Positions 1-11,239 of a stretch of DNA of 64,000 nucleotides are shown here, one piece after another (within the stretch, counting starts at the first letter, position 1; every line of letters starts with the position of its first letter). The DNA comes from Rehmannia glutinosa. Taxonomy: Eukaryota; Streptophyta; Magnoliopsida; Lamiales; Orobanchaceae. A model generated the notes under the pieces. The model was not told where the DNA came from, made no database searches, and saw only the letters and a list, made by a program, of their open reading frames with translations. The stretch spans positions 186,001-250,000 of the forward strand of contig JABTTQ020002839.1 in the NCBI GenBank assembly GCA_016081115.2. Direction: 5' to 3'. A program made the position numbers and the translations under genes.

Positions 1-234
1 ACGAGACATGAAATGCTCAATTGGCGTGCGAAATCCAAGCCGTTGATTTCGATCAAAATTCAAAACCGCCGCACGCCCTTTCATAAACCATATTTAAACC
101 ATTTTCGCCCGCTTTCTCTCTCACACTTCTAAAAACTGTTCATCTCATTCTCTCAAAAGCAAAGGCAAAATACTCTCGAAACCCTATCGATCTTCAAATC
201 ATTTTCCGAGCTTTTCCTTGAAATAATTTGAGAA
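1..234 (+). other. leader upstream of LARD-like gag ORF
   Basis: Non-coding leader ahead of the first plausible ATG at 235. It contains pyrimidine-rich blocks (around 110-160) and ends in an A-rich context just before the ATG. It is probably the internal 5' UTR of the LTR element whose 3' LTR lies at 4957-6451. The 5' LTR and primer-binding site are not seen and must lie left of the window. Confidence 0.4.
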
Positions 235-3200
235 ATGGCACCAACTTATGACTTTACCAAGTTGGGAAAGCAAATCCACAGGTTCGGCGGTGGATTTCGA
301 CGGAATAGTGAAGCAGTGGGTCCGACAACACCCTGGTGAAGAAAATCGCCGAGTAGTTGGAAACGACCGGACTAAAACCGCTTTCTAACGCTGGAATATC
401 CTATGACCTATGTGGAGGAGGTCGCACAATTCTACGTGAATGCCGAGATTCACGATGAGGGAATCAAGTCATCTGCTCACGGGAAGCGGTGACTATCATC
501 GCCAAGGATTTGGTCAATATTGCTCACTACCCAGGAAGGAGCATCCGAGATTAAAAGAGGTGATGTAAACTTGGCCGACGCATGGAAAGAGATAGCCAAG
601 TCCGACGTTGCTTGACAAAATAATATACACAAAGAAACAAGAGATCGAAGGAGGATTATCACAAATTGTTGGACATAGTTGCCAATTGTATCGACATCAA
701 ATTTGGCGACTTTGACCAATCACAAAGGCAAAGTCGATTGTGATGGCTGCAATCATCGATGAAAAGAAGATAAATTGGGCTGAGTTTATCTACAACAGAC
801 TCTGCCTTAACGTGGGGAACAAGTCCTTCAAAGAAGATGGGTCATTTGGAGGATCCCAGGATATGGCCTGGTGATTGGCCGGCTATGGAGGTGAAAGGAG
901 TCCCTCTTATACATGGGAAGGCTTTCCATGTTAACAAGAGGATGTTTGAGCTAATCTCTCCGGTGCTCGCGAGCTTACGCCAAGAGAGCGACACTAGAGA
1001 GGGGGAATCACCGACCGAAGACACAATCGCTTCCTCTCCACCAAGAAGAAAGCTGCCCTGCAGCTGCAAAAAAAGATCACGCCCCTGCAAAGAAAGAAAA
1101 CAAACATGCTCCGCCCGCAGCAGAGTCACCGCCCCTGCCAGCCATGTCCCGCCCCAGCTAGCGGTCGAGAAGGACTCACAAATTCCTTCTCCGATCGTCA
1201 AAAAGAGGAGAACTAACAAACCAAGACGGCGGCTCCTAAGAAACAAACACCGCACGCCCCACCGCCCAAGACTCGGAGGACACCGCCTCGAACAGAAATT
1301 CCCCTGGTACAAACCAGAGACGAAGAAGACTCGTCAAGCGGCCCGAACAGAGAAACCAAATGAGTGGGTTACTCGGCCTAAGACATATACGGGAGACTAC
1401 CGGGAGAAGTAGAGTCTCGTGATGTAATTGATGAAACAGCCAAGTCTGCCAAGGTGATCAACAGAGGCAACTCAAGACACAAACAGTAGCTCACACACAA
1501 GCACAGAAAAGAACCAAAGCCCAAGCAGATAGTGATGTAATGATCCTTCTCCACCTTACCCGGACATCCAAAATCGTCTGCGTGAGTGGAGAAAATGGAA
1601 GTTGAGCAAGTCAAGGGAACAGTTCCAACGACTGAATTCATAGAAGAAGAAGAGGAATCGCTAAATTTCCTCGACTAACTCTTGTGCTCTACTACGGATT
1701 AAGACAATCGCATAGACATTCTCGGATATACAAGGACAAGGAGAGAAAAGCAAGTCAAGAAGCCAAGACGAGAGAAGGCAAGCACCGCCTATCTCCAAAG
1801 ACCACGTAACACACACATCCTCTCCTTGATGTCTTCTCCGATAGTGACGAGGAACTGGAGAATGTCGCCCGCTACGAAGAGTTGCAAATGCAAAGAAGCA
1901 TTGCACGAATCAAGAATCCTTCACGAGCAAAGATTAATGGAGGGACCAGGAGAGTCCTCCGGATCACACCTGAAATCGATCCAATGGGAGTGGTTGACAA
2001 ATAGCCACGTTGTTGCCGCTACCACTTGACTCCACTGAAGAAGGCAATAAGGAAGTTGGCGATGAAACCGGGATAGTGGGGACCCCGATCGAGCCAACCC
2101 CTATTGAAGGTGTGCTACCACCGCCCCAATGGCCGAGCAATCAATCGAACACCGGGAGCTTGGAGACGAGTGACCCCATTCCAAGTCACTCACCGGTGCG
2201 CCACCGAGGGGAACTCCCTCCCACCGCAGCGGCAAGGTCGGAGGATCTTGCAGATGACTCCACAAAAAGAAGAAGGCGAAGAGAGAAAACTCACACACAA
2301 GAAGAACAACAAGTTGCCATCAACGAAGCTCGACGCTTGAGACTGTCTCGGTGAGGTGACAATCGCTCAAGGCTAATGACATGTTGATGCAAATGAGGCA
2401 CGAGGAATGTACGGGAGTTAACACTTCGGGGCGAAGAAAGTGCAATCCATGGGGTTGAGACTCCAATGGATGCCATTGTAGAAGACCCTAAGACAGTGAC
2501 ACACATCGCCGAAAGGGAGGACCAGTGCCTCGCAGCAAGAGAGACCGCCGGAGGAAATGAAGGCCCACGGAGGTTGAGACTTCGGGGTAACACAACAAGT
2601 AGAGAACATCCTCCTGGTATCATCGACCCATCCGAGAAGGAGAGATCGACTTCATGACTCCCAGACAACCCCGATGTTACTTTTTCCGGGATCGGAAGCG
2701 CGAAGAAGTTCGAGTCATCCCCATGACAAATCCAAAAGACTCTGTTGCGGATGTTCCAAGCACGCAGCAAGTCTAATCCCAAGACTACTCGTCAAACCTT
2801 TAATTTTGATGATGAGCCACCTATGGAAATCTCATCATCGTCCGATGACGCTCGATAAGGCCGAGGACCGATCCATCGAAATGGAGAAATCACCGAGACC
2901 AACGGGTTAAGACAAAATTGAGGCTCACCACCAGTCCATCGCACAATGTAACTACCTAAACTAAACAAGAGACCACCGCTCGGGCTCCTCAAGCTGCAGC
3001 AGATCGATTCCTAAAAGAACATCACGCGCACCGCTCATCATCGAACAGATCCTGGTTGGCGGTGATGATTCTTTTGTAGAATCTTTTCCTTTTCGCTGGA
3101 GATACCGTAACTCCACGAAGAATCGAAAACGAACAGCACGCTACTACGCATCAGCCTCCTCGTTCTTCCATCGACACCATTGTTCCAAACCCAATTATGA

Positions 3201-4690
3201 CTTCGATGTTTGTATGGCCATCACCGCAATAAGAATCACCAAGCTCGAGAAGTGTTCAAGGCACTCCTTGCCGAGATTGAAAGGATGGAGAGGCATCAGC
3301 CTCTTTGGACATGCGATTGGACAACAGAGATGCCACCACCGATGATTTAAGAGGCATACTTGATTCGGATAAGGGAATGGTGGCAACAACAAAGAAACAA
3401 TGCGTGTGGAAGCAGATGAGATACTTCGACAATTGTTCAATAAAGCTGGTATGGAGAGTGAAAATACTCGATGCAAAGACAAAGCCGAGAGAGCACATTG
3501 AGCATATGCATGAAGCTCACACCGCCGAGATCAAGTCCGCTGCGTGAACAACATACACATGATCTACTGACGTTTGGAAGAACACATGACAAGAAAATTC
3601 ACCTTCTCACGGCCGAGATGAAGCCGATTTCAACAGAATCCAACGCTACTAGATCTCAATTCCGTGGCCGCATACAACGCACAGACTTGAAGCGTAACTC
3701 AACCATCAAGACTCGACTTCATGCTTGCCAAAGATGTTCTGGGTTCCTCTATCCTTTGATGATGCCAAAAAGGGGAAGAGGAATACCTTAAAGCAAAGAA
3801 AAACTGAAGCCGAAAAGAAAGGAGCGGTGAGTCGGGAAAATCACCGAGGAAGTCCTAAAATGTAGAAGAAAGGAAAACTTGTTGAGGGGGAAGGATCGCA
3901 GATGTAACATTGATGATTGCACAAACTCCCCAACAAGGTCACACTGGTGACATTATAAGCAAAAACTCCCGGTGACTCTCGCCACTCCAACACTCAGTAT
4001 CTATGGCCGAGAAGAGAAAATCAATTGAAGCAGGGATGAAGGAAGTGGAAGGAAGAATGGATGCCAGGGTGATGAACATCTTGAAAGAACATGGAGGCAT
4101 TCCAGTTGACAGAGACACCTATGCCATCTCAGATGTCGGGACAGAGCCACGTTCATCGATGAATTCAAAACGCTCGAACTGGGGATACTTTGCAAATATG
4201 TCCATGGCTCAAGCTTGGGACTGTCGGGAAAAGGGTCTCACATTATGTGAAGAAGCGACAGCAAAGCAGACAACCAATACCACACTCTGGTCACTCCTGG
4301 GCACTCACCGAAAGAAGAAGACTCAAAGAAAGATACGCCCGAGGTAGAGGAAGAAGAATGGAGGAGGAAGAAGCTTGCACCAGGCCTCCGCCCAAGAACA
4401 TTGAATACGTAGATCCGAGGGGAAGAAAGGAGGGATCTCTGGGCCGGGCTTGACCAAGTGGCAAATTTGAAAGTGGCAAAAACTAACGCCGAGTATGCAA
4501 AAAGAATAGAAGAAGAGAACAAAAGACAAACTCAATGCTATGGGAGGAGAGACAGAAAGATTAAGAAGAGATGAAGTCGCCAGGAAGGCATATGAGAAGA
4601 AAAAGAAGGCGGTGATGACGAGAAGAAGAGAAGAAGAGAAGAAGATCGATCAAGATGAAAGAAGGAGACAGCGAAGGAGATGAAGTGTTG
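235..4690 (+). pseudogene. broken gag-like ORF of a large non-autonomous LTR element (Transposase_32-like)
   Basis: The reading starts at ATG 235 and shifts frame several times. Readable pieces include a stretch near 400-540 with the pattern TYVEEVAQFYVNAE followed by a GKAVTI-type motif. A second piece at 735-960 is rich in INWAEFIY and later MFELISPVLASLR. This organisation resembles the putative plant transposon protein family (Pfam Transposase_32) found as the gag-like ORF of large plant LTR elements. From about 1000 onward the frames are Lys/Glu/Arg/Pro-rich, and 4003-4690 looks like a charged coiled-coil tail. No RT, RNase H or integrase motif appears in any frame before the polypurine tract, so the element would need enzymes from a partner. 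The family assignment is from remembered motif style, so moderate confidence. Confidence 0.5.
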
Positions 4691-4942
4691 CTGTCCAACC
4701 CTTCGTGTATTTTATCTTGTAAATACATACAATGTAAGTCTTCTGTAATAAAGCTATAAATTTTCTATTTTGTGAAGACAATTATATACTCGATACACCT
4801 CTTGTAAACAATGATTGTGTTAAGTACAAGAATGATATGATCAATAAAAAGATTGATTCTCAAGATACATTCTATGTCAATACACTAATCGTATGTATCT
4901 TTGTTATTTGCATCTTTGTATGATTTAAGTTTTGGCATCATC

Positions 4943-4955
4943 AAAAAGGGGGAAA
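4943..4955 (+). other. polypurine tract of the LARD-like element
   Basis: AAAAAGGGGGAAA sits one base before the TGTTAG start of the LTR at 4957. This is the usual plus-strand primer position. The same purine core (AAAAAGGGGGA) is present, on the opposite strand, next to the Copia-2 LTR in this window. Confidence 0.7.
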
Positions 4956-4956
4956 T

Positions 4957-6451
4957 TGTTAGGAATTTTATTGTTTAGATTTTGATGAATGCCATGTAAA
5001 ACTTAGAATAGAAAGTTGGCACCCCAATTCTTTGTCAGAAATGTATTGTAACAATTAAGAGCCGCAAGCCGAGTTAAGTCGCCACGCCCTAACATGCAAG
5101 AAGACAATCAAGACTTGAAGGAAAACTCTGTGAGAGACAATTGAGTACGGCAAAGAAGAGCAGACAGAACTCGATCAAGCGGTGAGATGCATTGAGTGGA
5201 ACATCAGTCAAGTCAACTCAAGAGAAGCAAGTCTCAAGTCAAGTGATGAAGAGTCATCCAATGATTGGAAGTTGACTCTAAGTCACCTGGGAAAGCAAGG
5301 AAATGCAATCAAGTCGAGATAATCGAAAAGAACCGTTTGACGTAAATCAAGAGATTTACTTAAACAAGTAATATCTCCATACCACCTTTCTTGGAGTGCT
5401 CGAGTCCGAAAGCGTGCAAAAGGAATGAACCAATGGGAAGCACCACACCGTGTCGAACTCGAAAAGGTGATAAAACAATTCATACGAGGAAATGGCAATT
5501 CCAAGAACCGCAAGCCAACGATCGCAAAGTGACTTTAAAAATGAGCCTATCTCTTCAACGGGCAAATTTTTGAAAGTTCACTATAAAAGGCCGAGGAGTT
5601 TGTTTGAGAAGAATGACACACACGTGAGATATACAAGCTTATCAAAACCGAAACATTCTCAATCCTCAAGTTTACATCTCAAGTACATCAATCCAACACT
5701 TACCCGTGAAGGAAAGAGAACTTCAATCGGTTGAAGAGGAAAATACGAAAACAAGGGGTCTACATTCCGGGAAGGATTGTAGAAAGGTTCAAGGTCAACC
5801 AAGTCTTAAGCTTTTGGAGGGCTTCGTGATCAAATCCAAAGTGCTTGAGCAAGTGAGTCAGTAGTAGCAAGGCGTACCGCCTGCGTGAAGAAGCCGAGTC
5901 GCACGCGAGAAGCCACCGAGTGATCAAGGCGTCTCCAGATCGAGTCCCAAAGGATCAAGTCGGCCGTTGTGATCAAGACTTGTATCCGGATCTACCACTT
6001 TGTAAACCGATCATTACCTAGTGGATTCCTCCAAGAGTTGGAGAAGAGAGGAGTAGAAGAATTACCCCATCTTCGAACCTCTATAAAAATTTTATTGTGT
6101 CATTTACATTTCAAAGATTTAAATTCCGCACTTTTAATCGCTTATATCTCACGATAAATTTGCTATCCATTTGATAATTTATAAGTACTAAATCAAGTTG
6201 TAAAATCTTGCTTAATCAAACATAAGGGTGTTAAGTCTTCCAATGAAAACAAAACCACAGTTGAGTCAAATTATAGCCAACAATTTGAGTTACTCTATTA
6301 ATACTCATTGAGTCATGTTGAGAGATTAACTCTCTTGAGTGACTAATTCGATTGTCCATCAAGGACACAATTTGTGAAGAACTCTGTAGATTTAAAAGGA
6401 CTAAATCGAAAATTTGGTAAGGTTTATTCAACCCCCCTTCTAAACCTTACA
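4957..6451 (+). repeat. 3' LTR of the LARD-like element (~1.5 kb)
   Basis: Starts TGTTAG directly after the polypurine tract and is read to TTACA at 6451, after a CCCCCCTTCT stretch. A TATAAAAGG box lies at 5584-5592 and would mark U3/R. The end point is inferred because the partner LTR is outside the window. The style (purine tract, long LTR, CCCCCCTT near the end) is like SIRE/Maximus-type Copia LTRs. No target duplication can be checked. Confidence 0.55.
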
Positions 6452-7253
6452 CTTACACCCCTTGGGACCTACACTTGCCAAGACACTGCAGTCAAACGCT
6501 GGTCTTAGACCACATGTACCCTGACCTACTATGTTCCTGTGAAAGATTTCCACTAGGCAAATAAGTCGATTACCTTTACCCGTGCATAGCATTTCTCGCT
6601 CTATCTCAAAGTAGCGCCATATTTCTCTTTCTTGGTATGAGCGAGATAAGGACTAAGCTTTATTGGTACACTACACTAAAACTAACAACTCCTGTGGCGC
6701 ATTCCTTACGGGGAGCATCCTAGCCTTAATACGATGTCTCATATGATCCATACCATAAGGGAATGACAAGTGTTTTAAAAATAGTGCATGATTATTGTGT
6801 ATGTGATATATAATTAGACGAAAATGACGCATAAATAGTTTAAATTGAAGATTGAGTCATTTCAAAGTGACATTCAAAGTTAGTTGTTTTAAAATAGTGC
6901 CTAATTATTGTGTATGTGATGTATAATTAGACGAAAATGATGCATAAATAGTTTAGATTGAAGACTTAACATGATTTTGCCAAAAACAAAAAAAGATGAA
7001 AAATGAGAGAAGAATACCCACGGGCAGTCGAAAATAATAGGGGAGAAAGAAGTGAAGAGTTTCAAAATGGAGGAGAAAAGTAAAAGCAGGAATCAAATTA
7101 GTAATCAAGTCCCTTGAAAATGATACACGCGAACAGTTACCAAAAAAAACTTAAAAACTGCTTAAACTAAACGACAAATCTACCTTTATAGGCGAAAAAT
7201 AATTAAAAAAGGACAGAAAATCGAAAACAATTGATTCGTCGGATTTGATAAAT
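6452..7253. other. AT-rich intergenic DNA
   Basis: No coding signal in either strand. The only structure seen is a direct duplication at 6771-6963. From about 7000 the sequence is A-rich and shows no terminal repeats. Confidence 0.5.
6771..6963. repeat. direct duplication, two ~79-bp copies
   Basis: Copies at 6771-6850 and 6885-6963 share the core TAATTAGACGAAAATGA and flanks, with a few substitutions, and are separated by about 34 bp. It is a simple tandem duplication, and no mobile-element ends are visible. Confidence 0.75.
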
Positions 7254-7327
7254 TAACGTGTGGGATTAGTCCACACGGTCTTATGTAAAGCCCCCTTCCA
7301 TATTTGATCCAATATATATATATATAT

Positions 7328-8700
7328 AGGGGGAGGATCCAATGAGACCACATATTATAGTGAGACAATGTGGACTTATCTCAACCATCCATTATCTATA
7401 TCAATGGCTAAGATAAATAGGGGTTAAAATTACATTAAATATTTAATTAAAGCAAAATAAGGGTATAATTGTCAAAATAACAAGTGGGGACCATCTAAAT
7501 ATGGAATCAGTTTAGGAGAGAGAAAATTGCGAGAAAATCAAGCTGGAGAGAGAAAATCACGCATGTGCTCTGCCATGAAGTATGATGTACACTTATCATA
7601 TATTTGTTGTATACTTAACACTATTTTTCTGTATGTTTAGCATAATTTTCTTCGCATATTAAAATGGTCAAACAAAAATATGTGGGGACCGTAAATCAAG
7701 GAATCGATTATATATAGAGAGAGAATCACGCTCATTAACATGTGAGGACCAGTGGATTAAGTAAACCAATTATAGAGAGAGAGAAAATCACGCTCATTAT
7801 TGTGTTGTATATTTAGCATATATTTGATGTATATACTTAATACTATTTTGATATATGTTTAACATAATTTTACTGCATATTACAATTATGAAACAAAAAT
7901 ATAAGTATACAACAAAACACATATAAGTATACAACAAACCACATATAAGTATACAATTATATTTATACAACAACATAAATATATACATCAAAAATTAACT
8001 ATTTATACAGCAAAACACATCTAAGTATACATCGAAAAACATCTAAGTCAAAAAAATCTAAGTCATAAACCACCCCGAATCCACCACCATTCCTCTATTT
8101 TCTCTCCGATCAACTCTCCTCAAGCTCTCCGGTGCCGTAGAAATATGAATGTTTCGGATTTTCCAACAATGGCGTGTAGGCAAAATCAACAATATATTCG
8201 TTCCCATTAAATTCGTCCCTAATTTTTTTCTCGCGCCGACCTAAAATTGGGGAACTCGGCATCGAAATCCGATTCACATCGAACGAATTATTAGGGTATC
8301 TTCGTAAAGCTTTGTTACGAAGCTTCCGTCGCCGTAGGTGTAGTAGAACGACGGACATGTAAAGGATTTACAATTACTGGTTTTGATTGATTCGAGGGGG
8401 CATTTGGCGATGCCGCAGAGGTCGAGAGAGAGGAGGGAGGAGTGGACGGCGGAGCAGCGCGATTGCGCGATTTGCGGCGGTGGGGCGCGGAGGTGAGATT
8501 GAGTGGGCAGGGTGGGAGATGTAGGAAGGGAATATTATGTAATTGTGTAATTACAATGCTGCCCTTTTCGGTTTAAAATAAATTGAAAATGATTATTAAA
8601 TTGGATAAATCCCAACCATCTAAATTTACAGATTTGTGGCCAGGATTAGTCCACACTGTCTCACTCTAATTATCTGGTCTCATTTGATCATATTTATATA
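7328..8700. mobile_element. TIR element inserted between (TA)n tracts
   Basis: The left arm (7335-7390) has CCAATGAGACCA, then GTGAGACAATGTGGACT, then AACCATCC. The right arm (8611-8692) carries the same blocks in inverted orientation. Both ends abut (TA)n microsatellites (7310-7328 and 8694-8713). Insertion into TA microsatellites is a known habit of some MITEs, such as rice Micron. An additional right-arm fragment lies at 7255-7310, suggesting a second partial copy. No transposase is visible, so the element is non-autonomous. The interior includes a GC-rich patch at 8400-8520 and a gene-like ORF at 8110-8358. Confidence 0.6.
8110..8358 (-). pseudogene. gene-like ORF inside the TIR element
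   Basis: An 82-codon open frame starting MSVVLLHLRRRKLRNK and ending YGTGELEES. Its composition is unlike the AT-rich surroundings and is protein-like (SSPILGRREKK, DFAYTPLLENPKHS). I do not recognise the family. Its location inside a TIR element, with a GC-rich patch just upstream on its strand (8400-8520), suggests a captured host-gene fragment. A chance ORF cannot be excluded. Confidence 0.35.
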
Positions 8701-8840
8701 TATATATATATATAAAGTTGGGGCGGAGCGGGTGACCTAAACTCATCCCTGCCCCATTGACATGATCGGGGCGGGGATGGTTTCCTTGGTCGGGTTCGGG
8801 GCATTTGCCATCTCTAAACGAAATCTTCAAATACTCCAGG

Positions 8841-9097
8841 TAGAGCTGTCAAAATCAGCCTGGCCCGGTTATAGGGTCGGGCGATTTTGTAAACCCGAAA
8901 AGAGTGGGGCTTATTTGCCCTGGCCTATCGGTCCAAAATGTCAGGATCAAAACGACATATTTTACATGTATCTTTTGAGTATGGGCCGGGTTTGGGCTCA
9001 CAAAATGGCGTCCAATGAAATTTCGATTCGACACGATTTTCTTTGGCCCGACAAGCTAGCATGGATCGGTCCATCCCAGCCCATTTGACACCTATGA
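8841..9097. mobile_element. hAT-like MITE, degraded
   Basis: The left end reads TAGAGCTGTCAAAATCAGCC. The right end is the inverted counterpart (CCCATTTGACACCTA). The interior is rich in GGCCCGG-type motifs. Such TAG-GTGTCAAA ends are typical of non-autonomous plant hAT elements. No clean 8-bp target duplication is seen, so the edges are approximate. Confidence 0.5.
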
Positions 9098-9383
9098 GTC
9101 TAAGGACAAGTTATGTTAATTTTTGTGCCAAAAAAATGCATCCCATGTGGTGCCCAACAGGTGCTCTTTGTGTTATTCGCAACTCCAAAAACATGATCAA
9201 TAGTGTTCATGCACCGCACGTACTCGAGTCTGAGATCCTTTTCAAAGCTACATCTCATACCCTCTACATAGACATACAACCACAAGTTTCATTATTACAG
9301 AAAATATATATTCTCCATCGGCAACTTAATTAAGCTATCTCTAGTTGTTTTCGTTCTCGAGTATCCAAAGCAACCCGATTCAA
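9098..9383. other. intergenic sequence, no feature recognised
   Basis: Mixed-composition DNA between two MITEs. Overlapping short open frames are present, but none has a recognisable domain or codon pattern. Confidence 0.4.
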
Positions 9384-9558
9384 AAGAATATTTCATCTTC
9401 TATTCCACCGTACTGAATGATATATTGTCATGTGCATTAAGATTACCATATTAAAAACTCATAATTTAGGCTTGATTTATGTTTGAAATTAATTTGGTAA
9501 CTTTAATATACGTGGGAATCATCCGTGCGGTGAAATAGAAGATGAAATACCCTTTAGA
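9384..9558. mobile_element. MITE-C, ~170 bp with ~25-bp TIRs
   Basis: Near-perfect inverted ends: TATTTCATCTTCTATTCCAC at the left (from 9389) and its complement GGTGAAATAGAAGATGAAAT at the right (9529-9549). The shared pattern continues a few bases outward (AAAG). A relative lies in intron 1 of the PMT gene (45115-45515). The superfamily is not assigned, because no target duplication is convincing. Confidence 0.65.
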
Positions 9559-9640
9559 ATAGAAGCTCCCATCCGAGAGCAACCATACAACTTCTAAGTC
9601 ATTGAACACCTAAATGAAACTTAGAATTTAAATAAAAACC

Positions 9641-10683
9641 TGTTGAAAATCTTTGTTTACAAAGTGATTATAACGGGAGCCTTCAACAATGGCTTTACAA
9701 ATAGAAAATGGAAAATTACAAGGAAATGGAAATCTAACTATTACAACCGGAAACTATAAAAAAGCCGAGTCGAGTAGAACTCTATCCGCAAGACAAATAC
9801 GTCCCGGATAGTGCTCCAGGTTTGATATAATGTCCCCAAAGATAAAACGGCTTAACGTCCTCTGTGTACAGTAGTAGCACCCCTGACACAAAGGCACCTT
9901 TCGAACTCGAAGGAGCGAGAATGGTTGCTGGACTCGAATGCAGAGTGAAATGTTGTTGAAAATGTGATACGAGATGTTACGACACTTTCGACGACACCTT
10001 TGAAATATGCAGAATGTCTGCAATTTTCAGAACGAAATCGCAATGGAACCAGCTATATATAGACAGCAAAACCTCCACTTGCAGAGAATTAATCATGGTA
10101 AGGTAATGGGCATTAACCTCCTTTGTAACTTCCAGGTGTTACAAACACATTGATGACCACAATCCGGGGGTTACAACCCCACTATCTGAGGAGGTACATA
10201 CTCCGTTAGTCAACTATGAATCTGGACACATGCAATATCCAGGTTCATCCGACGTCCCAACACCCAACAGACCCAAGCTCAAGCCCAAGCCCTCGCCCTC
10301 GCCCACGCCCACGCCCAGGCCGGGCGGGCAGGCGGGAGCGCGCGCGTGTGGCCCATTGTGATCATCTACTTATGTTATAGTATATCCAACTAATAACATC
10401 TTCTAGTTTATAAACTAGGATAAACTTAGCTTTCTAAGCTATGTGGGATGAAGAAAAATCCTTTCAACTCCCTTCACATAATGCCCATTTATGTGGCCAA
10501 CTTCGAGTATTAATTTCTCACTCACCGAAATTTGGTTTTGAGAAATAAAAAATACTACGAACATTTACTCGGTAAGTAGATCAATAATATACAATTTAAT
10601 TCCTCCGAAATTAAATTCTTAGCCACCAAAAATTTGGTCAAAGTCGGGACAACGCCCACTTTCTCAAACCCAAATTTCCAACA
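9641..10683 (-). repeat. Copia-1 3' LTR (1043 bp)
   Basis: Matches 15892-16713 along its length but carries about 220 extra bases between the TATATATAG box (near 10054, read on the minus strand) and the GC-rich CCCACGCCCACGCCC block (10290-10340). Inward it is followed by a C-rich tract that reads as a polypurine tract on the minus strand. Confidence 0.9.
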
Positions 10684-10695
10684 ATCCCCCACATG
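10684..10695 (-). other. Copia-1 polypurine tract
   Basis: Reads CATGTGGGGGAT on the minus strand, immediately before the LTR start TGTTGG. Position and composition fit the plus-strand primer. About 550 bp of non-coding DNA (10696-11239) separate it from the polyprotein stop. Confidence 0.75.
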
Positions 10696-11239
10696 AGTGG
10701 AAATTAATGCATGCATGAATACAGACACGCAACCAGTCCTCAAGAGACAATACTGCATCAGGATAGGTAGCTTGTGGCTTTGAACCTTCCATAGTCAATA
10801 CTATCGGGTACACTGGCAGTCTAGTGGATGTAATGCCTTGAACTATTCCTCCAAGGTGTATACCGAGACAATAGCATTAACACAGTAAGGTCTCAACCCC
10901 TCCTGCTATCACGTTTGTGTCCGTTTCTGGCCATGGACACCACTTTCGATTCATAAGTATTACTTTGAAGCGGTCCTCACTTCTCACTTATATAGGTGAT
11001 CTCCTATCCGAGTATCCTGCCATACTTAACCTCAACGAGGTGTAGGAATCATTAAAAGTCAAATGACTTAGCCTCACCACAACTTGCAGGTGTTCAACAC
11101 TTGGCATTGCTCTCTAGGGATGGGTTGAAACATTGTTTCCAAGTGTTACAACTTAACCTTCATAGCTTAGTTTTTCCATTGTACCAAGTTCTTGGGATCT
11201 CCAGTCATCATGGTTGGGTTACCACTATGATGGTTATTT

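Noticed and set aside
842..1312. 156-codon minus-strand ORF opposite the LARD gag region
   Set aside because: It is the mirror of the plus-strand gag-like frame, with no domain, and falls in a region whose coding sense is plus.
7328..8700. Helitron
   Set aside because: Clear inverted terminal arms and (TA)n flanks contradict Helitron structure; no CTRR hairpin end seen.
8762..9088. 108-codon ORF at the hAT-like MITE
   Set aside because: It runs across the MITE ends and the GGCCCGG-rich interior, so it is a chance frame.
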